Shown: positions 27,726 through 37,464, counted from the first letter of the stretch. The stretch: DNA of 64,000 bases from Phyllobacterium chamaecytisi (GCF_020164455.1 NZ_JAIQWW010000014.1:62001-126000); one strand, 5' to 3'. Program-made: numbers and translations. Notes: generated by a model from the sequence alone, not told the origin.

Positions 27726-29243
27726 TTATTCAGCGGCGTGTTGTTCCTGCGCGCCTTCATCCGGACCGTTGGGATCGCCTGCGCCAGTTTCACAGCCAAG
27801 ATCAGGAAACGCAACCACACGATTGCCGGCAAAATCGGTGCGCACTACAATGAGCCCCTGCTCTTCGAAATACGTGAGAAGCCGTCGCGCTCGGCGTGCC
27901 GAATGAGTGCCATAGGCGCGGGCCAACGTGGCGTCGGACGGGCAGGGACTGCCGGTAACCGCAGCTTGGGCCACGATAAAGAAAACACCTTGAACATCAT
28001 CCGGCAGGCCCTTTGAAAGTTCAAGCGCCAGCTGCCACGGTTCCCCTTGCGCGGTCTCTCCGTCAATGCCAGCACGTGCGACCGCAAGATTGCGGCGAAA
28101 TGCCGGCAGAGAAAGGGGATCGCCCGGGACACGGCGAATGCGGCAACGAACGAGAAAATCCTGATAGAGGACGGCATCCGTGCGAAAAGATGCATCGGGG
28201 TCGTTGAGCATTTCATGCATAATCGCGTTGATCAGGCCATTGCGCTCGGCTTCGTCAATCTCGGGAAACAGTGTCGGTGCTGGCGTTTCCGCCGCAGCCA
28301 CAAATTTGGTCTGGGTGAGCTGGCTCAAAATATCGGCTGTCGGTGTGGAGGCGGGCGGCGCTACTGCGCGCCGAACAACCACCCGGCGCTCTTCGGGCGA
28401 TGGTGTAAAAATCAAGTCGCGCGCATCTTCGCCCGGCTGCGGCAGCGGAGTGAGCTTCGGGCTCGCCGAACGAGCAGATGTCTCTACTGGTCCAATGGTC
28501 ACAGCCAATGGACGACGCGACAAGGCCGGGCCAAGCGCAACGAAATGGCCCCGTGCGAGATCACGGAACTGTTCGGCCTGCCGCCGTTCCATGCCAAGAA
28601 GATCCGCGGCACGGGCCATGTCGATATCGAGGAAAGTTCGGCCCATGAGGAAATTCGATGCTTCAGCCGCAACATTCTTGGCGAGTTTGGCGAGACGCTG
28701 TGTGGCGATGACACCGGCAAGACCACGTTTGCGGCCACGGCACATCAAGTTGGTCATGGCGCCGAGCGATAGTTTGCGGGCCTCGTCTGAAACCTCGCCG
28801 GCAACCGCCGGTGCAAAAAGCTGCGCTTCGTCGACAACGACGAGCATCGGGTACCAATAGTCACGTTCTGCGTCGAATAGGCCACCGAGAAAGGCTGCGG
28901 CACAGCGCATTTGCTGTTCGACATCCAGTCCTTCCAGATCAAGCACGACGGAAACGCGGTGCTGGCGAATTCGTGCCGCGATGCGCGTGAGTTCACTTTC
29001 GGTCCGTGCACCATCGACAACCACGTGGCCGTATTTATCGGCCAGCGTAACGAAGTCGCCCTCCGGATCGACGACGCATTGCTGTACCCACTGCGCGCTT
29101 TGTTCGAGCAGGCGGCGCAGCAAATGCGATTTGCCTGAACCCGAATTGCCCTGGACGAGCAGGCGAGTTGCCAGCAGCTCTTCCAGATCGAGCATGGCTT
29201 TTGCGCCGGCTGACGCCGCTCCCATGTCGATATCGACCTTCAT
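27726..29243 (-). CDS. HerA/FtsK-like ATPase (DUF87 family)
   Basis: 505 residues from the preferred ATG. Walker A is GNSGSGKS (residues ~32-39), the acidic Walker B is MLVVVDEAQLF, and the sensor/arginine area is NLMCRGRKRGLAGVIATQRLAKLAK. These fit the HerA branch of the FtsK-HerA superfamily, hexameric DNA translocases. The second half, after a Pro-rich linker, has winged-helix-like segments (CPSDATLARAYGTHSARRARRLLTYFEEQGLI). No nuclease (NurA-like) partner is adjacent. GGAGAG precedes two consecutive ATGs; the second has better spacing. A 38-bp palindrome lies just upstream. Confidence 0.85.
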   Translation of the reverse strand: MKVDIDMGAASAGAKAMLDLEELLATRLLVQGNSGSGKSHLLRRLLEQSAQWVQQCVVDPEGDFVTLADKYGHVVVDGARTESELTRIAARIRQHRVSVVLDLEGLDVEQQMRCAAAFLGGLFDAERDYWYPMLVVVDEAQLFAPAVAGEVSDEARKLSLGAMTNLMCRGRKRGLAGVIATQRLAKLAKNVAAEASNFLMGRTFLDIDMARAADLLGMERRQAEQFRDLARGHFVALGPALSRRPLAVTIGPVETSARSASPKLTPLPQPGEDARDLIFTPSPEERRVVVRRAVAPPASTPTADILSQLTQTKFVAAAETPAPTLFPEIDEAERNGLINAIMHEMLNDPDASFRTDAVLYQDFLVRCRIRRVPGDPLSLPAFRRNLAVARAGIDGETAQGEPWQLALELSKGLPDDVQGVFFIVAQAAVTGSPCPSDATLARAYGTHSARRARRLLTYFEEQGLIVVRTDFAGNRVVAFPDLGCETGAGDPNGPDEGAQEQHAAE

Positions 29244-29259
29244 CATCTCTCCAGCGTTC

Positions 29260-29297
29260 AAGTGATTCTGCGCGCGATATAATGCGCAAAATCACTT
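29260..29297 (-). promoter_or_regulatory. 38-bp interrupted palindrome upstream of the HerA-like gene
   Basis: AAGTGATT (29260-29267) pairs with AATCACTT (29290-29297), and the inner TGCGC (29269-29273) pairs with GCGCA (29284-29288). Only one position of the 14-bp arms mismatches. It lies 17 bp before the start codon, so it is either an operator or a hairpin in the leader that presents or hides the ribosome site. Confidence 0.6.
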
Positions 29298-29367
29298 AGC
29301 ATTCTTTGCCATGCTGCGTGGAGGATATGCGCTCCGTCGTTGGAAAACTCACAGGTGAATTGATCGG

Positions 29368-30672
29368 CTATTCGGCTGGCACCGGCTCCGGCAGCATGTT
29401 TGCCTTGCCGTGCTTACTTAGCGTCAGCACCAGCAGCGCCGCAATCAGGCAGAGAATTCCCGCCACGAAAAATGCAGGCATATAAGTTTGGTATTCGGTA
29501 CGGGCAAAGCCGCCACCATAGGCTGCCGAGGCTGCACCCAACTGGTGTCCGGCAAAAACCCAGCCAAATATCAATCCAGCCTTTTCACGTCCGAAACGAT
29601 CGGTTGCCAATTTGACAGTTGGCGGTACCGTGGCAATCCAGTCGAGACCATAGAACATGGCAAACAGCGACAGGCCGTAAAAAGAAAAATTGGAGTAGGG
29701 CAAGTACAGCAGCGAGAGGCCGCGCAATCCATAATACCAAAAAAGCAGCCAACGGTTGTCTACACGGTCCGAGAGCCAGCCTGAACCAATAGTGCCGAAG
29801 AAATCAAAGAATCCCATCATGGCCAAGACGCTGGCGGCCGCTACGGGGACCATGCCGAAGTCTCCGCACATAGCCACGAAATGGGTGCCTACAAGGCCGT
29901 TGGTACTCGCACCGCAAACGAAAAAAGTGGCGAAAAGCACCCAGAACGTGCTCGAGCGCGACGCTTCCTTCAAAGCGAGCAGTGGCATAGTGATGAGGGA
30001 TATTAGCCCGCCTGTGATTGGCGGAACGGGTGCGATCTCCTTGTCTCCATAGGCGGGCAGGCCGATATCGGCTGGCCGGTCGCGCATGAGGAAAAAGACT
30101 GCCGTGACAGCGATGAGCAATAGAGCGCAAATCAGCATGATTGCTGTGCGCCAACCGTAGTTTTCACTGAGAGAAGCCATAAGCGGCATGAACGCCAACT
30201 GCCCCGTAGCCGAGCTTGCTGTCAGCATCCCCAAAGCCAAGCCGCGGCGCTCGGTAAACCAGCGGGCGGCGACGGTGGCGCCCAGAACCATGGCGGTCAG
30301 TCCGGTACCGAAGCCGACGACGACGCCCCAGAGTAGAATTAGCTGCCAGATTTCCTTCATCGCCAAGGAGGCAAACAGGCCAGCTGTGATTAGCACCAGT
30401 GCGACGCAAACTACTTTCCTGACACCAAAATAGTTCATGAAGGCCGCTGCAAACGGACCCATGAAGCCGAACAGCAAGAGCCGGATCGAAAACGCCGTCG
30501 CTATTTGCTCGGTCTCCCAACCGAACTCTTTTTCCAGCGGAACAATCAGCACCCCGGGTGCACCAACGGCCGCGGCGGTGACCAGCATCGTAAGAAACGT
30601 GACCGCTATGACGACCCAGCTATAATGGATATTGCGGCGGGCAAGCGAAGCGGCGAGCGAGGAGGAGATCAT
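29368..30672 (-). CDS. MFS transporter (oxalate/formate or monocarboxylate type)
   Basis: 434 residues with twelve hydrophobic helices. The order GVLIVPLEKEFGWETEQIATAFSIRLLLFGFMGPFAAAFMNYFG, the cytoplasmic loop RWFTERRGLALGMLTASSATGQL and the second-half motif GSGWLSDRVDNRW place it in the monocarboxylate/oxalate-formate branch of the major facilitator superfamily. It is divergent from a TetR regulator whose promoter and operator fill the 117 bp between them, so it is very likely repressed by that regulator. The substrate is unknown. Confidence 0.9.
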   Translation of the reverse strand: MISSSLAASLARRNIHYSWVVIAVTFLTMLVTAAAVGAPGVLIVPLEKEFGWETEQIATAFSIRLLLFGFMGPFAAAFMNYFGVRKVVCVALVLITAGLFASLAMKEIWQLILLWGVVVGFGTGLTAMVLGATVAARWFTERRGLALGMLTASSATGQLAFMPLMASLSENYGWRTAIMLICALLLIAVTAVFFLMRDRPADIGLPAYGDKEIAPVPPITGGLISLITMPLLALKEASRSSTFWVLFATFFVCGASTNGLVGTHFVAMCGDFGMVPVAAASVLAMMGFFDFFGTIGSGWLSDRVDNRWLLFWYYGLRGLSLLYLPYSNFSFYGLSLFAMFYGLDWIATVPPTVKLATDRFGREKAGLIFGWVFAGHQLGAASAAYGGGFARTEYQTYMPAFFVAGILCLIAALLVLTLSKHGKANMLPEPVPAE

Positions 30673-30709
30673 GGGCTGTCTTTCGAGAAGTGGGAATCCA
30701 CGCGAGTTA

Positions 30710-30725
30710 GATGATGATCATCATC
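30710..30725. promoter_or_regulatory. 16-bp perfect palindrome in the MFS/TetR divergent region
   Basis: GATGATGATCATCATC is its own reverse complement. It lies 38 bp upstream of the MFS start and just before the tetR -35 box, a possible operator half for the MFS promoter. Confidence 0.55.
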
Positions 30726-30729
30726 ATTG

Positions 30730-30758
30730 TTGACTATTGATGATGACAATCATATAAA
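30730..30758 (+). promoter_or_regulatory. Sigma-70-type promoter of the tetR gene
   Basis: TTGACT (30730-30735), a 17-bp spacer and TATAAA (30753-30758) form a near-consensus promoter about 32 bp before the tetR start codon. It is embedded in the inverted repeats described next. Confidence 0.8.
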
Positions 30759-30770
30759 TTGTCAATAGTC
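30732..30770. promoter_or_regulatory. Nested TetR operator overlapping the promoter
   Basis: Two nested inverted repeats: GACTATTGA (30732-30740) with TCAATAGTC (30762-30770), and GACAAT (30745-30750) with ATTGTC (30758-30763). They cover the -35 to +1 region, so a bound TetR dimer would block RNA polymerase. Confidence 0.7.
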
Positions 30771-30789
30771 TTTTTCGGGGATACTGCAC

Positions 30790-31377
30790 ATGCGTGTCAG
30801 CAGAGATCAGGCAGCGGAAAACCGCGCCCGCATCATTGAAGTTGCCAGTCAACAATTTCGTCAGAAAGGTTTTGACGGGATTGGGGTTGCCGATGTGATG
30901 AAGAATGCCGGCCTAACCCATGGCGGCTTCTATGGCCATTTTGCATCGAAAGATGATCTTATTGCTCAATCCTGCGATGCGGCAATGAAGCGGTCGGCGG
31001 AAAAATGGTCTGCAATTGCACAAGAGGGACCTGATGTTGCGCTTGCCGCGATCACGTCGTCCTATCTTGCCAAGAATCACAAGGGTGACTTGGCAAACAG
31101 CTGTACTATGGCGTTGCTTGCGCCGGATATTGCCCGGCAAGGAGGAGCAGTCCAGACCCGATTTACCGAGGGCACCAAAAGGCTGCTTGAAATATTGTCG
31201 GATTTGGTTCCTAGCCGATCCAAAGCAAAAAAACGCCAGAAAGCCCTGGCCACGATGGCCGGTCTCATTGGTGCGGTTGTCTTGTCGCGGGCGGTGGATG
31301 ACCCGGAATTTGCCGACGAGATTCTCGACGCGGGCCAGGCTTTCTTTGGCTCTGGCAAACCTGCAGACGAAATCTGA
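30790..31377 (+). CDS. TetR/AcrR-family regulator
   Basis: 195 residues. The N-terminal helix-turn-helix reads ASQQFRQKGFDGIGVADVMKNAGLTHGGFYGHFASKDDL, the typical TetR DNA-binding end. The ligand domain has the TetR_C form seen in regulators next to small-molecule efflux genes (LANSCTMALLAPDIARQGG). It is divergent from the MFS gene and probably represses both through the nested palindromes. The stop abuts the uvrB stop from the other side. Confidence 0.92.
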   Translation: MRVSRDQAAENRARIIEVASQQFRQKGFDGIGVADVMKNAGLTHGGFYGHFASKDDLIAQSCDAAMKRSAEKWSAIAQEGPDVALAAITSSYLAKNHKGDLANSCTMALLAPDIARQGGAVQTRFTEGTKRLLEILSDLVPSRSKAKKRQKALATMAGLIGAVVLSRAVDDPEFADEILDAGQAFFGSGKPADEI

Positions 31378-31378
31378 G

Positions 31379-34192
31379 TTAACGCCCCGGACGTCCTGTC
31401 TTGCCCGGACGTCGTTTTTTACGATCGTTAGCGTCCTCATATGAACCAGCACCTGCTCGCTCGCGGCGAATGATATTCTGGTCATTGCGGTTCGTACCGG
31501 TAAAGGCAGGCTTTTCAGGAACATGGCCGATAACCGGCTTCTCTGTACGCCCAACGGTCATCTCATCCAGCGAATTCTTGCGGAAGACGCCGGGTCCGAG
31601 AGGGCGCGTCGTGTCTCCGCCCATTTCGTCGAGGTTCGGTTTGCCGAACAGTGCCGAATTCTTGTCGCCCTCGTCGGTAACCACACGGTGCATCGCGCGC
31701 CCGGCATTGTGCCTGCCCTTGGTGCGGCCAGTGACCGGACTTTCCATCTCGACCTCCCGTGCCATTGGGTCGTCCGAAATTGCCAACTCCATCTCGCGCA
31801 GACGCTTGATCTCGTCACGCAGGCGAGCAGCGACTTCGAAATCGAGGTCGTCGGCGGCATCGCGCATCTGCTTCATCAGATGTTCGAGATGAGCCTTCAG
31901 GTTATTCCCCATCATCGCGCCGGAATCGGTGAAGTCGGAAATATCGGCCCGAACGTGGTCGCGCTCGTAGACACTGTTGAGGATGTCGCCGATATTTTTC
32001 TTGATGCTGGCAGGCGTAATGCCGTGCTCGGTATTATAGGCTTCCTGCTTCTCGCGGCGGCGATTTGTTTCCGCCATCGCGCGTTCCATCGAACCGGTGA
32101 CCTGATCGGCATAGAGAATGACCTTGCCGTCGATATTACGCGCTGCACGCCCTATCGTCTGGATCAGCGAGGTTTCTGAGCGCAAAAAGCCTTCCTTGTC
32201 CGCATCGAGAATGGCGACAAAGCCGCATTCTGGGATATCGAGACCTTCACGCAAAAGGTTGATGCCCACGAGCACGTCAAATGCCCCAAGGCGCAAGTCG
32301 CGCAAAATCTCGATACGCTCCAGGGTGTCGATGTCGGAGTGCATATAGCGGACGCGAATGCCCTGTTCGTGCAGATATTCTGTCAGATCTTCGGCCATAC
32401 GCTTGGTGAGAACCGTTACAAGCGTGCGGTAGCCCTTCGCCGACGTTTCACGAATTTCTCCAAGAACATCGTCAACCTGGGATTTGGCCGGACGGACCTC
32501 GACTGGGGGATCTATAAGGCCGGTTGGGCGAATGACCTGCTCGGCGAAGACGCCGCCGGATTCTTCCATTTCCCATTTGCTGGGCGTCGCCGAAACCGCA
32601 ACGGTCTGTGGACGCATGGCGTCCCATTCCTCAAACCGCAACGGGCGATTGTCCATGCACGAGGGCAGGCGGAAGCCGTACTCGGCCAGCGTTGCCTTGC
32701 GGCGAAAATCGCCCTTATACATCGCGCCAATCTGCGGAACCGTTACATGGCTCTCATCGATGAAAACCAAGGCATTGTCAGGAATATACTCGAACAGCGT
32801 GGGCGGCGGCTCCCCAGGCTTGCGACCGGTCAGGTAGCGCGAATAGTTTTCAATACCGGCGCAAGAGCCGGTTGCCTCCAACATTTCCACGTCAAAAGTA
32901 CAACGTTGCTCAAGCCGTTGCGCTTCGAGCAATCGGCCAGCGGCATTCAACTCCACAAGACGGTGCTTGAGTTCTTCCTTGATGGATTTTATCGCCTGAT
33001 TGAGCGTCGGGCGTGGCGTCACATAGTGCGAGTTTGCGTAAATCTTGACCGAACGCAGGTCGCCGGTCTTTTGACCGGTAAGCGGGTCGAACTCGGTAAT
33101 TGCCTCGATCTCATCGCCGAACATGGAAATGCGCCAGGCGCGATCCTCCAAGTGGGCAGGAAAAAGTTCGATCGTATCGCCACGCACACGGAATGAGCCT
33201 CGAGTAAAATCCATGTCGCGCCGTTTATACTGCTGCGCAACGAGATCTGCGAGCAGCGCTCGTTGGTCCAGACGGTCGCCGATCTTCATCTCGAAGGTCA
33301 TCGCCGTATAGGTTTCGACCGAGCCGATACCGTAGATGCACGACACCGAGGCGACGATGATCACATCGTCGCGTTCAAGTAGCGAGCGGGTAGCGGAGTG
33401 GCGCATCCGGTCGATCTGTTCGTTGATCGAGGATTCCTTCTCGATATAGGTGTCGGAGCGCGGCACATAGGCTTCCGGCTGGTAATAGTCGTAATAGGAA
33501 ACGAAATACTCGACCGCGTTGTTCGGGAAGAACGATTTGAACTCACCGTAAAGCTGAGCCGCCAACGTCTTGTTAGGAGCCAGGATCAAAGCAGGACGTT
33601 GTGTTTCCTCGATGACTTTCGCCATGGTGAAGGTCTTGCCGGAGCCAGTGACACCGAGCAAGACCTGAGTCTGATCATGGTCCCCGATGCCGGAAACCAG
33701 ATCCTTGATAGCCGTCGGCTGATCTCCAGACGGCTTGAATTCTGTTTCCATCTGAATGGCGATGCCGCCTTCGGATTTGCCCGGGCGGGCCGGGCGGTGC
33801 GGTTGCCACGCGGTGCCATTTTTGAAAAGCGGATTGCCGCTTTCAATCAGGGCGGATAGAGCAGCGACGGTAGCCGTTGCGCCTCCAGGCATGATGCTGC
33901 CTGCGTCTTCCAGATTGATATCCAGTCCGGCCACGGGATTAAGGCCCGCAGCGGCACGTATCTTGGGGTCGGTCGATCCACCAATCGACGTGCCACGAGA
34001 CGTACGGGACGCGCTGGACTCTTTGCTCGCCGGCTTCTTTGCCTTGACTACCTTCGGTGGAGCTTTCTCGGTCTCATCGGTGATCTGCTTTGCCCAATCA
34101 CTGACGGAACCGGAAAGCGGAGTGCCTTCCAGCTCAGGTTGGGGCGCTTCGCCGAAACCGTCGGCGTTATATCTGTCAGGAGATTTAACCAT
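31379..34192 (-). CDS. uvrB: Excinuclease ABC subunit B
   Basis: 937 residues, far longer than the ~670 of E. coli UvrB. The core starts near residue 150 ([16 protein letters not shown]). It has Walker A GVTGSGKT at 180-187, the DNA-inserting beta-hairpin region [20 protein letters not shown], helicase motifs and the C-terminal UvrC-interacting UVR motif ([19 protein letters not shown]). The first ~148 residues are a low-complexity Lys/Ser/Ala extension and the last ~110 a basic tail ending [13 protein letters not shown]; both occur in rhizobial UvrB. The ATG at 34192 is chosen; the ribosome site is weak and the frame is open 213 bp further. Confidence 0.95.
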   Translation of the reverse strand: MVKSPDRYNADGFGEAPQPELEGTPLSGSVSDWAKQITDETEKAPPKVVKAKKPASKESSASRTSRGTSIGGSTDPKIRAAAGLNPVAGLDINLEDAGSIMPGGATATVAALSALIESGNPLFKNGTAWQPHRPARPGKSEGGIAIQMETEFKPSGDQPTAIKDLVSGIGDHDQTQVLLGVTGSGKTFTMAKVIEETQRPALILAPNKTLAAQLYGEFKSFFPNNAVEYFVSYYDYYQPEAYVPRSDTYIEKESSINEQIDRMRHSATRSLLERDDVIIVASVSCIYGIGSVETYTAMTFEMKIGDRLDQRALLADLVAQQYKRRDMDFTRGSFRVRGDTIELFPAHLEDRAWRISMFGDEIEAITEFDPLTGQKTGDLRSVKIYANSHYVTPRPTLNQAIKSIKEELKHRLVELNAAGRLLEAQRLEQRCTFDVEMLEATGSCAGIENYSRYLTGRKPGEPPPTLFEYIPDNALVFIDESHVTVPQIGAMYKGDFRRKATLAEYGFRLPSCMDNRPLRFEEWDAMRPQTVAVSATPSKWEMEESGGVFAEQVIRPTGLIDPPVEVRPAKSQVDDVLGEIRETSAKGYRTLVTVLTKRMAEDLTEYLHEQGIRVRYMHSDIDTLERIEILRDLRLGAFDVLVGINLLREGLDIPECGFVAILDADKEGFLRSETSLIQTIGRAARNIDGKVILYADQVTGSMERAMAETNRRREKQEAYNTEHGITPASIKKNIGDILNSVYERDHVRADISDFTDSGAMMGNNLKAHLEHLMKQMRDAADDLDFEVAARLRDEIKRLREMELAISDDPMAREVEMESPVTGRTKGRHNAGRAMHRVVTDEGDKNSALFGKPNLDEMGGDTTRPLGPGVFRKNSLDEMTVGRTEKPVIGHVPEKPAFTGTNRNDQNIIRRERAGAGSYEDANDRKKRRPGKTGRPGR

Positions 34193-34295
34193 AGGTTGAA
34201 TATGGTGGGAGTCCGGCAAAATGGAAAGACCCGAGTGATGAAAACTGGATTTTCCAGATTTCTCCTGACAGCAGGCTGTCATGAGCGACGCAGAT

Positions 34296-35210
34296 TTATG
34301 GGAGGAATATATGCTCGCGATGGTAGCGCAGAAATTCCGGATGAGGGAAATGGTTGCTATTTTTTGGAAGGGTGATCTTTCCTGATTCGTTGAGAAGACC
34401 ATCAATCTTGGGTTCGTGATAGCGAGACGATTTCAGGATCTGGTAGTCCGGGCCGATGGAGATCAGGCCGTTATCGAACATCCAGTGAATCGACTGGAGA
34501 AGCGCGATGCCGTTGTTGATGGAGTCTGGACCGGAATGTTTTACCGGCCGGATGTGAGCGCATTCGATTTCACAACTACCGTCAGGTGCCTGCATCAATA
34601 TGCCCGTCATTGCGCACCTCATATTGTAGGCTTTGCCAACAAGCTGCCGAAATACGCGGTCACGGAAGGTGCGGGATGTCAGGATGCGGTCACGTTCGAC
34701 AGATTCTGGTGGGTCTTCTGCAAAACCGTAAAGAGGCGTCACCACTAACCGCTCCTCGTATTCGTCCCAGTTCTTTCTGAAGCCGGCTCTCTCAATTCTT
34801 CTATACTCTTCGTCGGAGAGGGCGCGAACCTGCTGCTGGATCGTATGCGAATTCATCCTGCCATCCGACTGCACCATGCTCTTTTCGAAATAGAATTTCT
34901 TGTTGAGCTGAAAATCAGGAACGCTGAATGGCACCGTCTCTTCAAGTTCCAGATATTGTTCAAGCGATGCTTCGGAATATCCCGGGCGACCCGCCAACGG
35001 ATATATGGAAGTGACGCGCGCGGTCGCGAAATATCCCGTCGACCCTATGACACGCGTACCTGCGCGAGGTGCGGGTTGGTAGTATATGATCCAGTCGTCC
35101 AGCGTATCGCGGACAATGTTGAGATACTTGTCGCGGAAACGGTAGCGCCTGTCGTGGCCTCCGGGGGCAGCTTCCTCATCTGTCAGCTTGATTTGAAATA
35201 TTGCGTGCAT
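34296..35210 (-). CDS. HNH endonuclease with an N-terminal domain of unknown type
   Basis: 304 residues in two parts. Residues ~1-115 form a beta-rich domain ([36 protein letters not shown]) that looks like a PUA/EVE- or SRA-style nucleic-acid-reading fold. The C-terminus is an HNH nuclease of the HNH_2 kind: [21 protein letters not shown] (His219), [19 protein letters not shown] (Asn, His242). The layout suggests a restriction-like enzyme, perhaps modification-dependent. No methyltransferase lies beside it. The next gene upstream encodes a SemiSWEET. Confidence 0.8.
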   Translation of the reverse strand: MHAIFQIKLTDEEAAPGGHDRRYRFRDKYLNIVRDTLDDWIIYYQPAPRAGTRVIGSTGYFATARVTSIYPLAGRPGYSEASLEQYLELEETVPFSVPDFQLNKKFYFEKSMVQSDGRMNSHTIQQQVRALSDEEYRRIERAGFRKNWDEYEERLVVTPLYGFAEDPPESVERDRILTSRTFRDRVFRQLVGKAYNMRCAMTGILMQAPDGSCEIECAHIRPVKHSGPDSINNGIALLQSIHWMFDNGLISIGPDYQILKSSRYHEPKIDGLLNESGKITLPKNSNHFPHPEFLRYHREHIFLP

Positions 35211-35329
35211 TTAGCCGGGATTTGCCTGTTGAAACTGTGGTTTGTTCAACATGGCGATATCGTGCGTTAAGCGAAACGCATCCGAAATTGTATTTTCGGG
35301 CGTCTTGCTCAATCTGAAATGGCAACCTC

Positions 35330-35587
35330 TCAGCCGTAACGGAGCTTAAGGCCAAGGATTGTGAGAATAAGCAGGAGGGTTATCCCATTTGCTGCCATGA
35401 CCGGCCATGAACTGATCATCATTCCGTAAAACAGCCACAGCAGAACGCCGAGGGCGAGAGAAACGTTGGTGACGAGAGAAATGCTGTCCGTCTGGCGGTG
35501 CCGGACAATCTTGATGATCTGGGGGATCCAGCACAGTGTTGTGATCGCGGCAGCGAGGCTACCAACAAGCTCGATGTAGATTGGCAC
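35330..35587 (-). CDS. SemiSWEET-type sugar transporter (MtN3/PQ-loop)
   Basis: 85 residues and three transmembrane helices. The PQ motif lies in helix 1 (LCWIPQIIKIV, Pro22-Gln23), QTDSISLVTN starts helix 2, and NGITLLLILTILGLK is helix 3 with the conserved Asn. SemiSWEETs dimerise to form a complete sugar channel-like carrier. The substrate is unknown. It is a single gene, 120 bp before the HNH gene on the same strand. Confidence 0.9.
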   Translation of the reverse strand: MPIYIELVGSLAAAITTLCWIPQIIKIVRHRQTDSISLVTNVSLALGVLLWLFYGMMISSWPVMAANGITLLLILTILGLKLRYG

Positions 35588-35705
35588 GGGTAAAACTTTC
35601 AGAGGAATGGATCTAGATTACAATTGGCGATATTCGCTTGAGAAATATAGCGGAATCATGTTCCGACGCGATCGCTTCACATAAATATTCGTGCCGCAGT
35701 CCCGA

Positions 35706-36902
35706 TTATACAATCAATGGATCACGCCCCATGTTGAGATGCAGTTCGTGGCCATCATAGGCATGGGCTGCCGCCACCGTCTCATCCAGCTCCACGCCGA
35801 GGCCCGGTTCTGACGACGGAACGATATATCCGTCTTCCCATTGAATCGGTTTCTTCAGAATATCGGCGTGGAAGCCGCCGAAAGCCTGGATACATTCGAG
35901 AATAAGAAAGTTCGGGCTGCAGGTTGATATCTGAATGTTGGCGGCACCGACGATCGGGCCGCAATAGAGGTGCGGGGCAATCTGGGCGTGGAAGGTTTCT
36001 GCCATCCCGGCAATTTTCTTTGCTTCCAATATGCCACCGACGCGGCCAAGATTCATCTGCAGGATGTTTGCGGCCTGGTTTACCAGCAAGCGCTGAAACT
36101 CATACTTCGTCGTCAGGCGCTCACCCGAAGCAATCGGAATCGACGTATGCTGTTGCACATAGCCCATATTCTCCGGCATATCAGGCGGTACTGGCTCTTC
36201 CAGCCATAGGGGATCATACGGTTCCAGACGTTTTGCCAGACGGACAGCGCTGGTTGGGGTCATCTGACCATGAGTTCCAAACAAAAGATCAGCCTTGGAA
36301 CCGACGGCTTCACGAACCAGCCGGGCGAATTTCTCGCCGAGATCAAGCTGTTCGAGCGACAGCTGACGTGGATCGAACGATGTATAAGGGGCGACAGGAT
36401 CGAACTTCACTGCCGTATAGCCTTGCGCTACGTACTCTGCCGCCCGCTCGGCAGAGGCTTCGGCATCCCAGTAGATGGCCGACGTCTCCCCCAGTTCCGG
36501 CTTGGGATAGATGTAGGTGTAGCTGCGCAGCCGTTCATGCACCTTGCCACCGAGTAGTTCGTACACCGGCTTGTTGGCTTCCTTGCCGATGATATCCCAG
36601 CAGGCCATTTCAAGCGCCGACACCGCGCCCATGATCGTCACATCGGGGCGCTGGGTAAAGCCGCTGGAATAGGCGCGGCGAAAGAACCGTTCGATATGGT
36701 GAGGGTCCTCGCCGACGAGCCAGCGCTCGGCTACGTCTTCGACGACCTTTCGCATGACTTGCGGGCTGATGGTTGAATTGTAAGCCTCGCCATAGCCCAC
36801 TACACCTGAATCGGTGGTGAGTTTGACGAAGAGAAACCATGTCCCACCGAAAGAAGGCGGCGGATTGCCAACCACGAAGGTTTTGACATCTGTGATTTTC
36901 AT
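35706..36902 (-). CDS. Mandelate racemase/muconate lactonizing enzyme family protein (enolase superfamily)
   Basis: 398 residues. An N-terminal capping domain (MKITDVKTFVVG, GWGEA-like GYGEAYNS) is followed by an (alpha/beta)8 barrel. Visible active-site positions are Lys166 (AVKFDP), the FGTHGQ strand (208-213), Glu235-236 in WLEEPVPPD, Glu261 in ASGERL, Asn284 in QMNLGRVGG and His311 in APHLYCGP. The first metal ligand, usually Asp in DxN or DxH, appears as Gly-Thr-His. Sugar-acid dehydratase or cycloisomerase is likely; the substrate is not readable. No sugar operon surrounds it. Confidence 0.87.
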   Translation of the reverse strand: MKITDVKTFVVGNPPPSFGGTWFLFVKLTTDSGVVGYGEAYNSTISPQVMRKVVEDVAERWLVGEDPHHIERFFRRAYSSGFTQRPDVTIMGAVSALEMACWDIIGKEANKPVYELLGGKVHERLRSYTYIYPKPELGETSAIYWDAEASAERAAEYVAQGYTAVKFDPVAPYTSFDPRQLSLEQLDLGEKFARLVREAVGSKADLLFGTHGQMTPTSAVRLAKRLEPYDPLWLEEPVPPDMPENMGYVQQHTSIPIASGERLTTKYEFQRLLVNQAANILQMNLGRVGGILEAKKIAGMAETFHAQIAPHLYCGPIVGAANIQISTCSPNFLILECIQAFGGFHADILKKPIQWEDGYIVPSSEPGLGVELDETVAAAHAYDGHELHLNMGRDPLIV

Positions 36903-37074
36903 GATCCCTCCGGACGCTCACTATCGATCAGACTAGGCCACACTCCGCGTCATACCGAAACCACGCAGCGACCCGCACTGTCGGGTTTCCGACAGTTCTT
37001 GTATCGGGCCCTTTCCAAATCTGCCGCTGCAAAGCATCATGCTGCAAATCCGCATTGATCGATGGAGACAGCAG

Positions 37075-37464
37075 TTGAGCGAACAAACCAAACCTATCGG
37101 CGAATTGACGCTGCGTACACTGGCGATGCCGGCCGATGCGAACGCAGCGGGGGACATTTTCGGCGGCTGGGTCATGGCACAGATGGATTTGTCCTGCGGT
37201 ATCAGGGCTGCTGAACGAGCAAGGGGCAGGGTGGTGACCGCCGCGGTCAAAGAAATGGCCTTCGCAAAACCGGTAAAGATCGGCGACACATTGTGCGTCT
37301 ATACACATATAGACCGCGTCGGACGCACTTCGATTACGTTGAAGGTCGAGGCTTGGGCGCAACGCTACCTCTCGGATTTGATGGAACGCGTTACGCATGC
37401 CGATTTCGTGATGGTTGCCCTCGACAAGGAGGGCAACCCGACGCCAGTGCCGGGCGAACGCTAG
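37075..37464 (+). CDS. Acyl-CoA thioesterase, YciA type
   Basis: 129 residues from a TTG with GGAGA 6 bp upstream, giving MSEQTKPIGELTLRTLAMPADANAAGDIFGGWVMAQMD. The ATG at 37039 in the same frame has no ribosome site. The hot-dog fold shows the catalytic region NAAGDIFGGWVMAQMDLSCG and the VTAAVKEMAFAKPVKIGD and HADFVMVALD strands of YciA/BACH thioesterases. It hydrolyses acyl-CoAs in the cytoplasm. Its stop shares a CTAG palindrome with the convergent VOC gene. Confidence 0.9.
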   Translation: MSEQTKPIGELTLRTLAMPADANAAGDIFGGWVMAQMDLSCGIRAAERARGRVVTAAVKEMAFAKPVKIGDTLCVYTHIDRVGRTSITLKVEAWAQRYLSDLMERVTHADFVMVALDKEGNPTPVPGER

